A stretch of DNA of 7,095 nt from Selenomonadaceae bacterium (GCA_016286075.1 JAEERZ010000116.1:1-7095); one strand, 5' to 3'; counted from the stretch's first letter, positions 1 to 6,609 are shown. Notes: generated by a model not told the origin, from the letters alone. Made by a program: numbers and translations.

Positions 1-1
1 C

Positions 2-250
2 GCGCCGACGCCTTTCGAGGAGGCCGCTGGCGGGCTTGCCGTTTTCGGCAGGCATATCCACGGCACGTTTTCCGCCATCAATCGCCACATGAAACTGGCG
101 ACGGGCGGCTGGTTCGATTTGCCGTCTCTGCTTTCGCTGTTGTTCACGGTGCGGGGCCTGCAAAAAATATTGGTGACCAAGCAGCTTCCCACCGGACCCC
201 AGCTTCTTTGGTGGGCGTTTTCCATTCTCCGGGGGTGGAGGTTCGCATGA
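2..250 (+). CDS. C-terminal part of a small membrane protein, probably HMA2-domain-like companion of the P-type ATPase (5' truncated)
   Basis: An open frame enters from the left edge and runs 82 codons to a TGA. The visible protein has a Gly/Ala-rich start, a stretch ...ATGGWFDLPSLLSLLFTVRG around residues 33-52, and an aromatic hydrophobic end containing LPTGPQLLWWAFSILRGW (about residues 62-79), so it probably contacts or crosses the membrane. This layout reminds me of the C-terminal half of HMA2-domain proteins often encoded next to atypical heavy-metal P-type ATPases, where a similar 'D-L-x-x-L-L' helix precedes an 'LLWWAF'-like segment; this is recollection, not a search result. Its TGA overlaps the next gene's ATG (sequence ATGA), which argues for co-translation with the ATPase and for a joint role in metal transport. 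The N-terminus is outside the window, so any metal-binding residues cannot be judged. The coding status is well supported by the overlap; the family name is tentative. Confidence 0.6.
   Translation, partial: APTPFEEAAGGLAVFGRHIHGTFSAINRHMKLATGGWFDLPSLLSLLFTVRGLQKILVTKQLPTGPQLLWWAFSILRGWRFA
237..241 (+). promoter_or_regulatory. Ribosome binding site fixing the ATPase start at 247
   Basis: GGAGG lies 5 bases before the ATG at 247, inside the end of the upstream gene. No comparable site precedes the in-frame ATG at 208, so 247 is the likely start. Position within the upstream coding sequence fits translational coupling. Confidence 0.75.
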
Positions 251-2337
251 GCTATCGTCTCGTAACCGTCCCTCTCCTTTCGGAGCTTTCCCATGAAGCG
301 CGCATCCTTGCGGGCGCGAGGCTTCGTTCCGCCCAAGGGGTCGTCTCTGCGGCGGCGGACGGGAAATGCCTGCGCGTCTGGCACAAGGGAGCTTGCCTCT
401 CCCCCGCCGCACTCCGGCTCGTCCGGCGTATTCGCGAAGAATCCGGGGAGCGCGCCGCCGAGCCGACGATGGCCGACTATCGCCGGGACGCCCTGATTTC
501 CGTCGGCGTCTTTGCCGCGATGAAGCTCTTGGAAAAGAACGCGCCAGCTGCTTACGCCGGTCTTCGCGTCATCCGAAGTCTTCTCGTGCTCGGCATGGCG
601 AGAAATCTGTTCAAGAGCGGCTATGGCGGCTTGGTTCGCGACCGCCGCCCGAACGCCGACACGCTGACCGCTACGGCGGTAGCCGCGTCGGTATTGTCCG
701 GCCGTCCGGAGTCGAGTCTGACGCTCTTGACCCTTTCCAACGTCGCCGAGATGCTGACGAGTTACGCGGCGGAAAGAGCGCGTCGCCAAATCTCCGGCCT
801 CCTGAACCTGAACCAGCGATATGTATGGCTCGTGGAAAACGGGGTGGAGCGCAAGGTTCCCGTGGAATCATTGAAAGCAGGCGACACCATCGCGGCGCAC
901 GCGGGCGAAAAAATCTGCATCGACGGTCGCGTATTGGCCGGTTCCGCCGCGGTGAACCAGTCGTCGATCACCGGCGAATCCAATCCCGCCATGAAGCAGG
1001 AAAAATCCCGCGTCTACGCCGGAAGCGTGGTGGAAGCGGGCGAGCTGACCATCTTGGTCGAGAAGGTCGGTCAGGACACCTCCCTTGCCCATATCGTGCA
1101 TCTTGTGGAGGAAGCGCAGGCGCAGCGCGCGCCCGTGCAGAATTTCGCCGACCAGATGGCGAATTTCCTCGTGCCCGTCTCGCTCCTCGGCGCCATCGTC
1201 GTTTACGGGGCCACAAGGGATTGGCAGCGGGTGCTGAACCTTCTTTTCATCGACTTTTCCTGCGGCCTGAAGCTTTCCACCGCAACGGCGATTTCCGCCG
1301 CCATTGCCGCCGCCGCGAAAAAAGGCATCCTCGTCAAGGGCGGCAATTACATCGAGGCGTTGGCTGCGGCAGATACCGTCGTGCTGGACAAGACCGGCAC
1401 CTTGACCATCGGCGTGCCGCAGATTGCCTGCATCCGGACCGTCGAAGGCGTCAGCGAAAAGGAAACGGTGCTTCTCGCCGCCTCGGCGGAAATGCACTCC
1501 GTCCATCCGTTGGCCGTAGCGATCCAAAAATACGTCCACGAAAAAGAGTGGGAAGTGCCCCAGCATAAAAGCTCCGCCACCGTCGTAGCCCGCGGCATGA
1601 AAGCCGTCGTGCCGGACTTCGAGAAATTCAAGGGCGGCTCGGTGCTCGTGGGCAGCCGGAAATTCATGGAGGAATCGAAGGTCAAGAATCTCGACGCGAT
1701 CGAAATCGAGGAAGGCGCGCCAAGTCTCATCTATATAGCGCGGGACAAAAAACTCCTCGGCGTCATCGGCATCCTCGACCCGATTCGCCCGAAGATGAAA
1801 AAGACGCTGAACCAGATGCGCCGCTACGGCATCGACGAGATCGTGATGCTGACGGGCGACTCGAAGGAGGTCGCTGAACGGGTGGCGCAGGACATGGACA
1901 TCGACGCCTACTATGCGGAGGTATTGCCGGAGGATAAGGCGAACTATGTGCAGAAGCTCAAAGAGCGGGGGCGCATCATGATGGTCGGCGACGGCATCAA
2001 CGACGCCCCGGCGCTGGCCTTCGCCGACGTCGGCGTGAGCCTCGGCGGCCAGCAGACCGACATCGCGGCCGAATCCAGCGCGGTGACGATCCGCTCCGAG
2101 GACCCCGAAGGGCTGATGACTGCGCTTTCCATCGGACGGCGCACCATGAACCTGATCCATCAGAACTTCACGGCGACCATCGCGGTGAATTCCGCCGCGA
2201 TGCTGCTCGGCGCCCTCGGCAGGATCAATCCCCTTTGGGCGGCCATCATCCACAACACCGCGACGCTGGCGGTAGTGCTGAACAGCGCGCGGATCTTAGG
2301 CAGCGGAAAGCAACGGTTCCTGCCGCTCGCAAGATAA
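247..2337 (+). CDS. Heavy-metal-type P1B P-type ATPase with an SCG instead of CPC metal motif
   Basis: This encodes a 696-residue integral membrane pump that should use ATP to move a metal cation across the cytoplasmic membrane. Visible landmarks are TGES at 242-245 (actuator domain), DKTGTLT at 381-387 with the phosphorylated Asp381, an HP pair at 420-421 typical of P1B nucleotide-binding domains, TGD at 536-538 and GDGIND at 581-586. Hydrophobic segments lie near 82-120, 138-174, 307-325, 330-355 and 636-685. The first 65 residues look like a degenerate HMA-type fold without a CxxC metal-binding pair. The motif before the phosphorylation domain is FSCGLKLSTATA with Cys339, where copper or zinc/cadmium pumps have CPC, so substrate cannot be inferred from the canonical groups. 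A Ser-Cys motif occurs, as I recall, in HMA2-type or CtpC-like pumps, some linked to manganese or to metal loading of exported proteins. The start at 247 is chosen by its ribosome binding site and 4-base overlap with the previous gene; an in-frame start at 208 would add 13 residues. Family assignment is certain, substrate unknown. Confidence 0.95.
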   Translation: MSYRLVTVPLLSELSHEARILAGARLRSAQGVVSAAADGKCLRVWHKGACLSPAALRLVRRIREESGERAAEPTMADYRRDALISVGVFAAMKLLEKNAPAAYAGLRVIRSLLVLGMARNLFKSGYGGLVRDRRPNADTLTATAVAASVLSGRPESSLTLLTLSNVAEMLTSYAAERARRQISGLLNLNQRYVWLVENGVERKVPVESLKAGDTIAAHAGEKICIDGRVLAGSAAVNQSSITGESNPAMKQEKSRVYAGSVVEAGELTILVEKVGQDTSLAHIVHLVEEAQAQRAPVQNFADQMANFLVPVSLLGAIVVYGATRDWQRVLNLLFIDFSCGLKLSTATAISAAIAAAAKKGILVKGGNYIEALAAADTVVLDKTGTLTIGVPQIACIRTVEGVSEKETVLLAASAEMHSVHPLAVAIQKYVHEKEWEVPQHKSSATVVARGMKAVVPDFEKFKGGSVLVGSRKFMEESKVKNLDAIEIEEGAPSLIYIARDKKLLGVIGILDPIRPKMKKTLNQMRRYGIDEIVMLTGDSKEVAERVAQDMDIDAYYAEVLPEDKANYVQKLKERGRIMMVGDGINDAPALAFADVGVSLGGQQTDIAAESSAVTIRSEDPEGLMTALSIGRRTMNLIHQNFTATIAVNSAAMLLGALGRINPLWAAIIHNTATLAVVLNSARILGSGKQRFLPLAR

Positions 2338-2350
2338 AAACATTGGCGAC

Positions 2351-2390
2351 AAAAGCCCGACGGATCTATTCCCGCCGGGCTTTTGCTTGT
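2351..2390 (+). terminator. Rho-independent terminator of the ATPase unit
   Basis: AAAAGCCCG at 2351-2359 pairs with CGGGCTTTT at 2376-2384. After one A/C mismatch (2360/2375) the stem continues with CGG/CCG, closing an 8-base loop. The stem is followed by a T-rich tail (TTTTGCTTGTCTT), and it begins 13 bases after the ATPase stop codon. Confidence 0.88.
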
Positions 2391-2410
2391 CTTCTGCCGC
2401 ACAGTATGAT
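2383..2410 (+). promoter_or_regulatory. Likely sigma-A promoter of the DUF3298-type gene
   Basis: The candidate -10 is TATGAT at 2405-2410 (5 of 6 to consensus) and the -35 is TTGCTT at 2383-2388 (only TTG conserved), with a 16-bp spacer. Transcription would start near 2417, giving a leader of about 33 bases. The -35 lies in the T-rich tail of the preceding terminator. The -10 is convincing, the -35 weaker. Confidence 0.45.
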
Positions 2411-2436
2411 ATGCTGAAACCAGTACAGAATCAAAA

Positions 2437-2442
2437 AGGAGG
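2437..2442 (+). promoter_or_regulatory. Ribosome binding site fixing the start at 2450
   Basis: A perfect AGGAGG sits 7 bases before ATG 2450. It rules out the upstream in-frame ATG at 2387, which lies in the terminator tail and upstream of the predicted promoter. Confidence 0.85.
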
Positions 2443-2449
2443 TCGTTCC

Positions 2450-3733
2450 ATGAAAACGAAGACCATGTGTGCGCTTGCGCTTTGCGCGGCGCTGTCCGCG
2501 GGTCTCGCCCCCGCGCCGCAGCTCGACGCCCCCGTCGCGTTGGCGGCGGAAGCCTATACCGACGCGTCTGTCCAATACCTGCCGCTCAGGAAGCGCACGC
2601 GATATTTCGCGGACGGCGACCAGACCGGCGCGTTGCTTCGCTCCCACTGGACCAGCATCGATTTCATCGGAAACGTCGGAAACTTTAACGATATCGCCAA
2701 TGCTCTCGCCGCGTACAGCGCGGAAGAAGGAAAAAGCGCCGAGGCCGCCCGTGTCGAGATGACCTCCGAAGCGGCGCATGAACGCAAGGAGCGGTTGGCG
2801 GACGGCTCGCCCTTCTATGGTCCCTTCGAGCGCACGCGGGACGTCTGCGTCCGCCGCGCCGACTCGCGGGTAGTCAGTCTGATGGAATTCGCCTCCTCTT
2901 ATACGGGCGGCGTACATGGCATGTACGGCGTCGGCGGAGTGAATTATGACGCCCGGACGGGCAAGAAGCTCGCGCTCTCCGACGTCTGCCCGTTCACGGA
3001 TGGATTGGTCGCGGCGATTATCGCCCAGCTCGGCTTCGATTATCCGGACGCCCCCTTCATGCAGAGCGGCAGCACGCTGATGCAGGACATGGTAAAGCAG
3101 ATGGTGCCGGACGGCGTCGTTCCCTGGACGTTGGACCCGCGCGGCGTGACCTTTTATTTCAATCCTTATTTGATCGGCTCCTATGCCGAGGGCATTTACA
3201 CCGCGACGATTCTCTTCTCCGAGCGCCCCGGGCTTTTCGCCGAAGGCTACGGCGTCGGCCCCGCGACCTACGCGATGGAGGTACAGCCCTATCTCGTCAC
3301 GCGGCTCTCGGACAGCCCTCGCGACCATAGGCTGATGGTCAGCGCCAGCGATAAAGAGCTTGTCATCACCTTCGGCGGCTTGAACATCAGCGACCCCGTT
3401 GCCGTCAAGGACATCCACCCCGTCGTCGTCGGCCTCGAAGACGGACGCCACTATCTCTATGTGGACTGCCTGCAGGAAGAGCGGGGGCGCGTGATCCGCG
3501 TCTACGACCTGAATATGTCGGAGCCGGCCTGCATCGGCGTCCAGCCCATAACGCTTCTGGCCTCGCCCGCAGACCGCGACGACGACAAGGAATGGTACGT
3601 GATAACGGATCCGATGGACTTCATGGCAACCGTGACGGAGGACAGAGGAATCCCTGTGGGCTCGCAAGTCCGCTGCCGCGTCGGCTCCGACGGCCGCATT
3701 GAGTTTATTTCCGTAGAGAACGCGAACGGCTGA
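2450..3733 (+). CDS. Exported DUF4163/DUF3298 (RsiV/PdaC-like) domain protein with long C-terminal extension
   Basis: The product is 427 residues. It starts with a signal peptide: Lys residues at 2 and 4, a hydrophobic Ala/Leu core to about residue 20, and a possible signal peptidase I site after residue 32 (ALA) or 35 (AEA), so it should be exported to the cell envelope. Residues about 36-150 resemble the DUF4163 part, and the following DUF3298 hallmarks are clear: YTGGVHGMYG around 152-161, YDARTGKKLALSDV shortly after, and FYFNPYLIGSYAEG at 235-248. This domain pair is found in RsiV, the lysozyme-sensing anti-sigma factor, and in PdaC-like proteins. Here there is no transmembrane anchor or anti-sigma N-terminal region, so an RsiV role is unlikely. 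Residues about 270-427 form a beta-rich extension that I do not recognise. It is flanked by its own promoter and terminator, so it seems monocistronic. The molecular function is unknown; carbohydrate or cell-wall binding is only an inference from the domain family. Confidence 0.88.
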   Translation: MKTKTMCALALCAALSAGLAPAPQLDAPVALAAEAYTDASVQYLPLRKRTRYFADGDQTGALLRSHWTSIDFIGNVGNFNDIANALAAYSAEEGKSAEAARVEMTSEAAHERKERLADGSPFYGPFERTRDVCVRRADSRVVSLMEFASSYTGGVHGMYGVGGVNYDARTGKKLALSDVCPFTDGLVAAIIAQLGFDYPDAPFMQSGSTLMQDMVKQMVPDGVVPWTLDPRGVTFYFNPYLIGSYAEGIYTATILFSERPGLFAEGYGVGPATYAMEVQPYLVTRLSDSPRDHRLMVSASDKELVITFGGLNISDPVAVKDIHPVVVGLEDGRHYLYVDCLQEERGRVIRVYDLNMSEPACIGVQPITLLASPADRDDDKEWYVITDPMDFMATVTEDRGIPVGSQVRCRVGSDGRIEFISVENANG

Positions 3734-3742
3734 CACAAACAA

Positions 3743-3785
3743 AACGCCCGGCGGGATCGTTTCCCGTCGGGCGTTATCTATTTCT
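3743..3785 (+). terminator. Rho-independent terminator of the DUF3298-type gene
   Basis: AACGCCCGGCGGGA (3743-3756) pairs with TCCCGTCGGGCGTT (3762-3775) over 14 positions with one G-T wobble (3751/3767) and a 5-base loop, followed by the tail ATCTATTTCTT. It starts 9 bases after the stop codon. Its core sequence is strikingly like the terminator at 2351-2384. Confidence 0.9.
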
Positions 3786-3813
3786 TGCCGTTCCCGCCCG
3801 TCGATAATATAAT
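3785..3813 (+). promoter_or_regulatory. Sigma-A-type promoter of the helicase gene
   Basis: TTGCCG at 3785-3790 (4 of 6 to TTGACA) and a perfect TATAAT at 3808-3813 are separated by 17 bp. Start of transcription would be near 3820, leaving a 24-base leader. The region around the -10 is a sharp AT-rich island in GC-rich DNA. Confidence 0.75.
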
Positions 3814-3832
3814 AAGATAATAACGACATCGC

Positions 3833-3838
3833 AGGAGG
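3833..3838 (+). promoter_or_regulatory. Ribosome binding site of the helicase gene
   Basis: AGGAGG lies 5 bases before ATG 3844 and just downstream of the predicted transcription start, so it supports this start codon. Confidence 0.85.
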
Positions 3839-3843
3839 ACGAC

Positions 3844-5985
3844 ATGAGCGAGGAACTCTTTTCCGGGCTGAACGAAGAACAGCGCGAAGCCGTGCTGGCC
3901 ACCGAGGGCGCAGTGCGCGTCGTCGCGGGCGCAGGCTCCGGCAAGACGCGGGTCATCAGCCGCCGTTTCGCCTATCTGGTCACGGAGCTCGGCGTCTTGC
4001 CCCGGCACATTCTCTGCGCCACCTTCACCAACAAGGCCGCCGGCGTCATGCGCGCCCGTATCCGCCGCCTGATCGGCGACGACGACACGGGCTATATTTC
4101 CACGTTTCACGGCTTCTGCGTCTCAGTGCTGAAGGAGGACAGCCACGCGGTCAGCTACCCGAAGAGCTTCCTCGTGGTGGACAACGCCGACATCGACGCG
4201 ATGCTGGCGCGGGTTTACGAGGAGCGCGGCCTGACGCTGCGCCACCGGACGTTTTCCGACGCCCGGGACATGATCGAGATTCAAAAGACCTTCAAACAGC
4301 CCGACTATTACAAAGACCTGATCGCGATGCCCCTGGAGGCCCTGCGGGAAAAATACATGGCGGCCCGGGACGCCGATGAGATCATTTTCCTCGGCTACCT
4401 CTGGCAGGAAAAGAAATGCTTCGCCCTCGACTACAACGACCTGATCGTCTTCACCCTGCATATCTTCGAGGAAAACGAGGCCATCCGGCAGAAATGGCAG
4501 GAGCGCCTCGAATACATCATGGTGGACGAATTCCAGGACATCGACGACCTGCAGCATCGGCTGCTGAAAGTGCTGGCCGCCCATCACGGCAACCTCTTCG
4601 TCGTCGGCGACCCCGACCAGACCATCTACACATGGCGCGGCGCCAACGGCCGCTTCTTGATGGACTTCGACCGCCATTTCCCCGGCGCGAAATCCATCTT
4701 CATGATGAAAAATTACCGCTCGACGCCGGAAATCCTGTCCGCCGTCAATTCCCTGATTGCGAAGAACGCAGACCGCATCAAGAAAGATTTGCTGCCGACC
4801 CGCGAAAACGGCCCCCTCCCCGTCTGCCATCACGGGCCGGACGCCAAAGAGGAATCCCGCTGGATCGCCGCCAGGATCGCGGAGCTGACGGCGGCGGGAA
4901 CGAAGCCTTCCGATATCGCGGTGCTGTACCGCGCCCATTATGTGACGCGGGCGCTGGAAGAAGCGCTGATCGACGCCAAGATTCCCTACGTCATATACAG
5001 CGGCACGCCGTTCTTCGCCCGGCGCGAAATCAAGGACGCCCTCTCCTATCTCCGCATGGTCGTCTACAAGGACGACCTCTCCTTCCGCCGCGTGGCGAAC
5101 CTGCCGAAGCGAAACCTCGGCCAGCGGCGCATGGCATTCTTGGAGGAAGCCGCGGAAAAGGAAAACTGCACGCTCTATCAGGCATTGCAGAAAAATCTCG
5201 ACGACGAGATTTTCAAACGCACGAAAGCAAAGGAATTTGTGGAACTGGTGGAAACCTTCTCCCAGCGGACGAACGAATCCGCGACGGAGCTTCTGGCGGC
5301 CATCCTCGACGTCAGCGGCTACGAGCGACTGCTTCGCACCGAGGGCAGCCAGGAACGGCTGGACAATCTGGCGGAGCTGAAAGCCGCCCTCCGGGAATAC
5401 GAAGAAAACTGCGGCGAAGAAGCGAGCGCCGCCGACTTCCTGAACCACGCCGCCCTGTTCACGGCCAGCGACGCCGAGACCTACAGCGACCGCGTGCGGC
5501 TTATGACGATCCACGCGGCGAAGGGGCTGGAATTCCCCGTGGTGTTCCTCATGGCGCTGAACGAAGGCGTCCTCCCCTCCCGCAAGACGAAAACGCGGGA
5601 AGCCATGGAAGAGGAGCGGCGGCTCGCCTTCGTGGCGATGACGCGGGCGGCGGACCGGCTTTTCCTCTCTGAAGCGGAGGGGCTTTCCAACGACGGCTAC
5701 GTCCGCTTCCCGTCCCGCTTCCTGCTCGACGTGGACGCCCCCCTGCTCGACTTCGACCCGGCGCCGAACGACGCGCTGATCAAGGAAGCCCGCGCCGAAA
5801 TCGCCGCGAAGGACGCGCGCCTCGCTCCGCCCGCCGCCAACGACCTCATCACCGGCCAACGGGTGCATCACGCCGCCTTCGGCGACGGTACGATCCTCTC
5901 CATAGAAAACGACGCCGTCAAAGTGCAGTTCGACGCGATAAAAACCCCGCGGGCAATCGCCGCGGGGAAGCTGAAGCGAATATAG
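3844..5985 (+). CDS. UvrD/PcrA-family superfamily 1A DNA helicase
   Basis: This 713-residue protein should be an ATP-driven 3'-5' DNA helicase acting in repair or in clearing stalled replication. All SF1A motifs are present in order: Gln13 of the Q motif (LNEEQREAV), Walker A GAGSGKT at 29-35, motif Ia TFTNKAA at 60-66, TFHGFC at 87-92, Walker B DEFQD at 228-232, motif III GDPDQTIYTWRGAN from 255, NYRST at 290-294, HAAKGLEF at 557-564, and VAMTRA at 597-602 with the arginine finger Arg601. Residues from 671 on (GQRVHHAAFGDGTI...) match the Tudor-like C-terminal domain that lets PcrA/UvrD contact RNA polymerase. Length is close to, slightly below, typical PcrA. The Walker B continuation is DEFQDIDD instead of the usual DEFQDTN, and motif VI is VAMTRA rather than VG(I/M)TRA. 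It could be the main PcrA or a second UvrD-type paralogue; I therefore leave the symbol blank. It has its own promoter. Confidence 0.95.
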   Translation: MSEELFSGLNEEQREAVLATEGAVRVVAGAGSGKTRVISRRFAYLVTELGVLPRHILCATFTNKAAGVMRARIRRLIGDDDTGYISTFHGFCVSVLKEDSHAVSYPKSFLVVDNADIDAMLARVYEERGLTLRHRTFSDARDMIEIQKTFKQPDYYKDLIAMPLEALREKYMAARDADEIIFLGYLWQEKKCFALDYNDLIVFTLHIFEENEAIRQKWQERLEYIMVDEFQDIDDLQHRLLKVLAAHHGNLFVVGDPDQTIYTWRGANGRFLMDFDRHFPGAKSIFMMKNYRSTPEILSAVNSLIAKNADRIKKDLLPTRENGPLPVCHHGPDAKEESRWIAARIAELTAAGTKPSDIAVLYRAHYVTRALEEALIDAKIPYVIYSGTPFFARREIKDALSYLRMVVYKDDLSFRRVANLPKRNLGQRRMAFLEEAAEKENCTLYQALQKNLDDEIFKRTKAKEFVELVETFSQRTNESATELLAAILDVSGYERLLRTEGSQERLDNLAELKAALREYEENCGEEASAADFLNHAALFTASDAETYSDRVRLMTIHAAKGLEFPVVFLMALNEGVLPSRKTKTREAMEEERRLAFVAMTRAADRLFLSEAEGLSNDGYVRFPSRFLLDVDAPLLDFDPAPNDALIKEARAEIAAKDARLAPPAANDLITGQRVHHAAFGDGTILSIENDAVKVQFDAIKTPRAIAAGKLKRI
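5941..5967 (-). terminator. Hairpin with T-run on the minus strand, inside the helicase 3' end
   Basis: CCCCGCGG (5945-5952) and CCGCGGGG (5960-5967) form a perfect 8-bp GC stem with a 7-base loop. Read on the minus strand the stem is followed by TTTTATCG, which resembles a short intrinsic terminator that could stop transcription leaking past 6116 into the helicase antisense strand. It also encodes helicase residues, so it may be coincidental. Confidence 0.25.
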
Positions 5986-5991
5986 GGCCGG

Positions 5992-6072
5992 ATGAAGCGG
6001 AAAAACGGGCGTATCACCATCAGCGGCGAAGCGACGCTCGCCGCCGTTTCCGCGATTGTCGCCAAACCATGA
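5992..6072 (+). CDS. Possible 26-residue small ORF after the helicase
   Basis: An ATG 6 bases after the helicase stop opens a short frame encoding a basic start (MKRKNGRITISGEATL) followed by a hydrophobic AAVSAIVAKP end. Only a weak AGGG at 5984-5987 could serve as ribosome binding site, though coupling to helicase translation is possible. I do not recognise the peptide. Two-thirds of the gap before the terminator is taken up by it, which is the main reason to list it. It may equally be a remnant or a chance ORF. Confidence 0.25.
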   Translation: MKRKNGRITISGEATLAAVSAIVAKP

Positions 6073-6115
6073 CGACGCTTCCTGCATTCCCTGCACTCGA
6101 CTCATAATGAAAACA

Positions 6116-6163
6116 AACAAAGACCGGGGATGAGGGACTGACCCTCGACGCCCGGTCTTTGTT
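6116..6163. terminator. Strong bidirectional terminator between convergent transcription units
   Basis: A perfect 13-bp stem pairs 6116-6128 with 6151-6163 (core ACAAAGACCGGG / CCCGGTCTTTGT). Inside it a second hairpin GAGGG/CCCTC (6132-6136 with 6142-6146) closes on the loop ACTGA. On the minus strand the stem runs into TTTGTTTGTTTTCATT, an excellent U-tract for the 134-residue gene. On the plus strand the tail CTTTGTTCG is shorter but should still serve the helicase unit. Confidence 0.88.
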
Positions 6164-6198
6164 CGCTCAGTGGCAACGCCTTTCAACAGGTTCCGGCG

Positions 6199-6603
6199 TC
6201 AGCCGGCTGCTTTTTCCCAATGGGTGGAGCTGTTGAAACGCCAGCGGAATTTCTGATGATATTCGGGAATATCCGGGTTTTGGATATACACCGTGTACTC
6301 CATGCTTTCCCCCGGAGCAATATAGTAGTCGTCGATTTCGTGGCGGATTCCGGTGTCCGACCACATCTGCTGTCCGTTGTCGGCGATGAGCGTCAGGTCG
6401 ATGTCCGTCCACTTGACGTGCGCCCCTTCATCACCGGAATTCTCAATGTAGCCGACGAGCGTCGCCTCCCCCGGAGTTTCCAGATAGACGTGTTGAACAT
6501 GGAATTTGATGACAGGCCTCGCCAGCGCCGCTTGCGGAAACGCCGCCGCGCACAACAGGGAGAAAACAAAAAACGCGAACATTTTAGATACGAATGACTT
6601 CAT
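6199..6603 (-). CDS. Small exported protein of unknown function, Ig-like beta fold suspected
   Basis: The product has 134 residues. It begins with a clear signal peptide (Lys2, Lys7, hydrophobic 9-22) and a signal peptidase I site after Ala28 (ALA). The Cys at 18 is preceded by Leu-Leu and is not a good lipobox, so a lipoprotein is unlikely. The mature part of about 106 residues alternates hydrophobic and polar residues with IENSGDEGAHVKWTDIDLTL, then YYIAPGESMEYTVYIQNPDI, a pattern usual in Ig-like or FxLYD/BsuPI-type extracellular beta domains; this is an inference from pattern only. There are no catalytic motifs and no transmembrane anchor. The start at 6603 follows a GGAGGAGG ribosome binding site; an in-frame ATG at 6636 would place 11 polar residues in front of the signal peptide and lies upstream of that site. 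The gene seems monocistronic, with a long leader and the terminator at 6116-6163. Confidence 0.85.
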   Translation of the reverse strand: MKSFVSKMFAFFVFSLLCAAAFPQAALARPVIKFHVQHVYLETPGEATLVGYIENSGDEGAHVKWTDIDLTLIADNGQQMWSDTGIRHEIDDYYIAPGESMEYTVYIQNPDIPEYHQKFRWRFNSSTHWEKAAG

Positions 6604-6609
6604 AACTTG

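Noticed and set aside
208..246. Upstream in-frame start for the ATPase
   Set aside because: No ribosome binding site; the GGAGG at 237-241 and ATGA overlap favour 247.
868..2253. Minus-strand 461-codon frame antisense to the ATPase
   Set aside because: GC-rich codon usage leaves antisense frames open; the product is rich in His, Asp, Arg and Gly with no motif, has no ribosome binding site, and the sense strand has every P-type ATPase motif.
2366..3829. Minus-strand 487-codon frame antisense to the DUF3298-type gene
   Set aside because: It crosses both a terminator and the helicase promoter, and its composition is typical of an antisense shadow.
4123..6186. Minus-strand 687-codon frame antisense to the helicase
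   Set aside because: It is a shadow of the helicase and runs through the bidirectional terminator; no recognisable domain.
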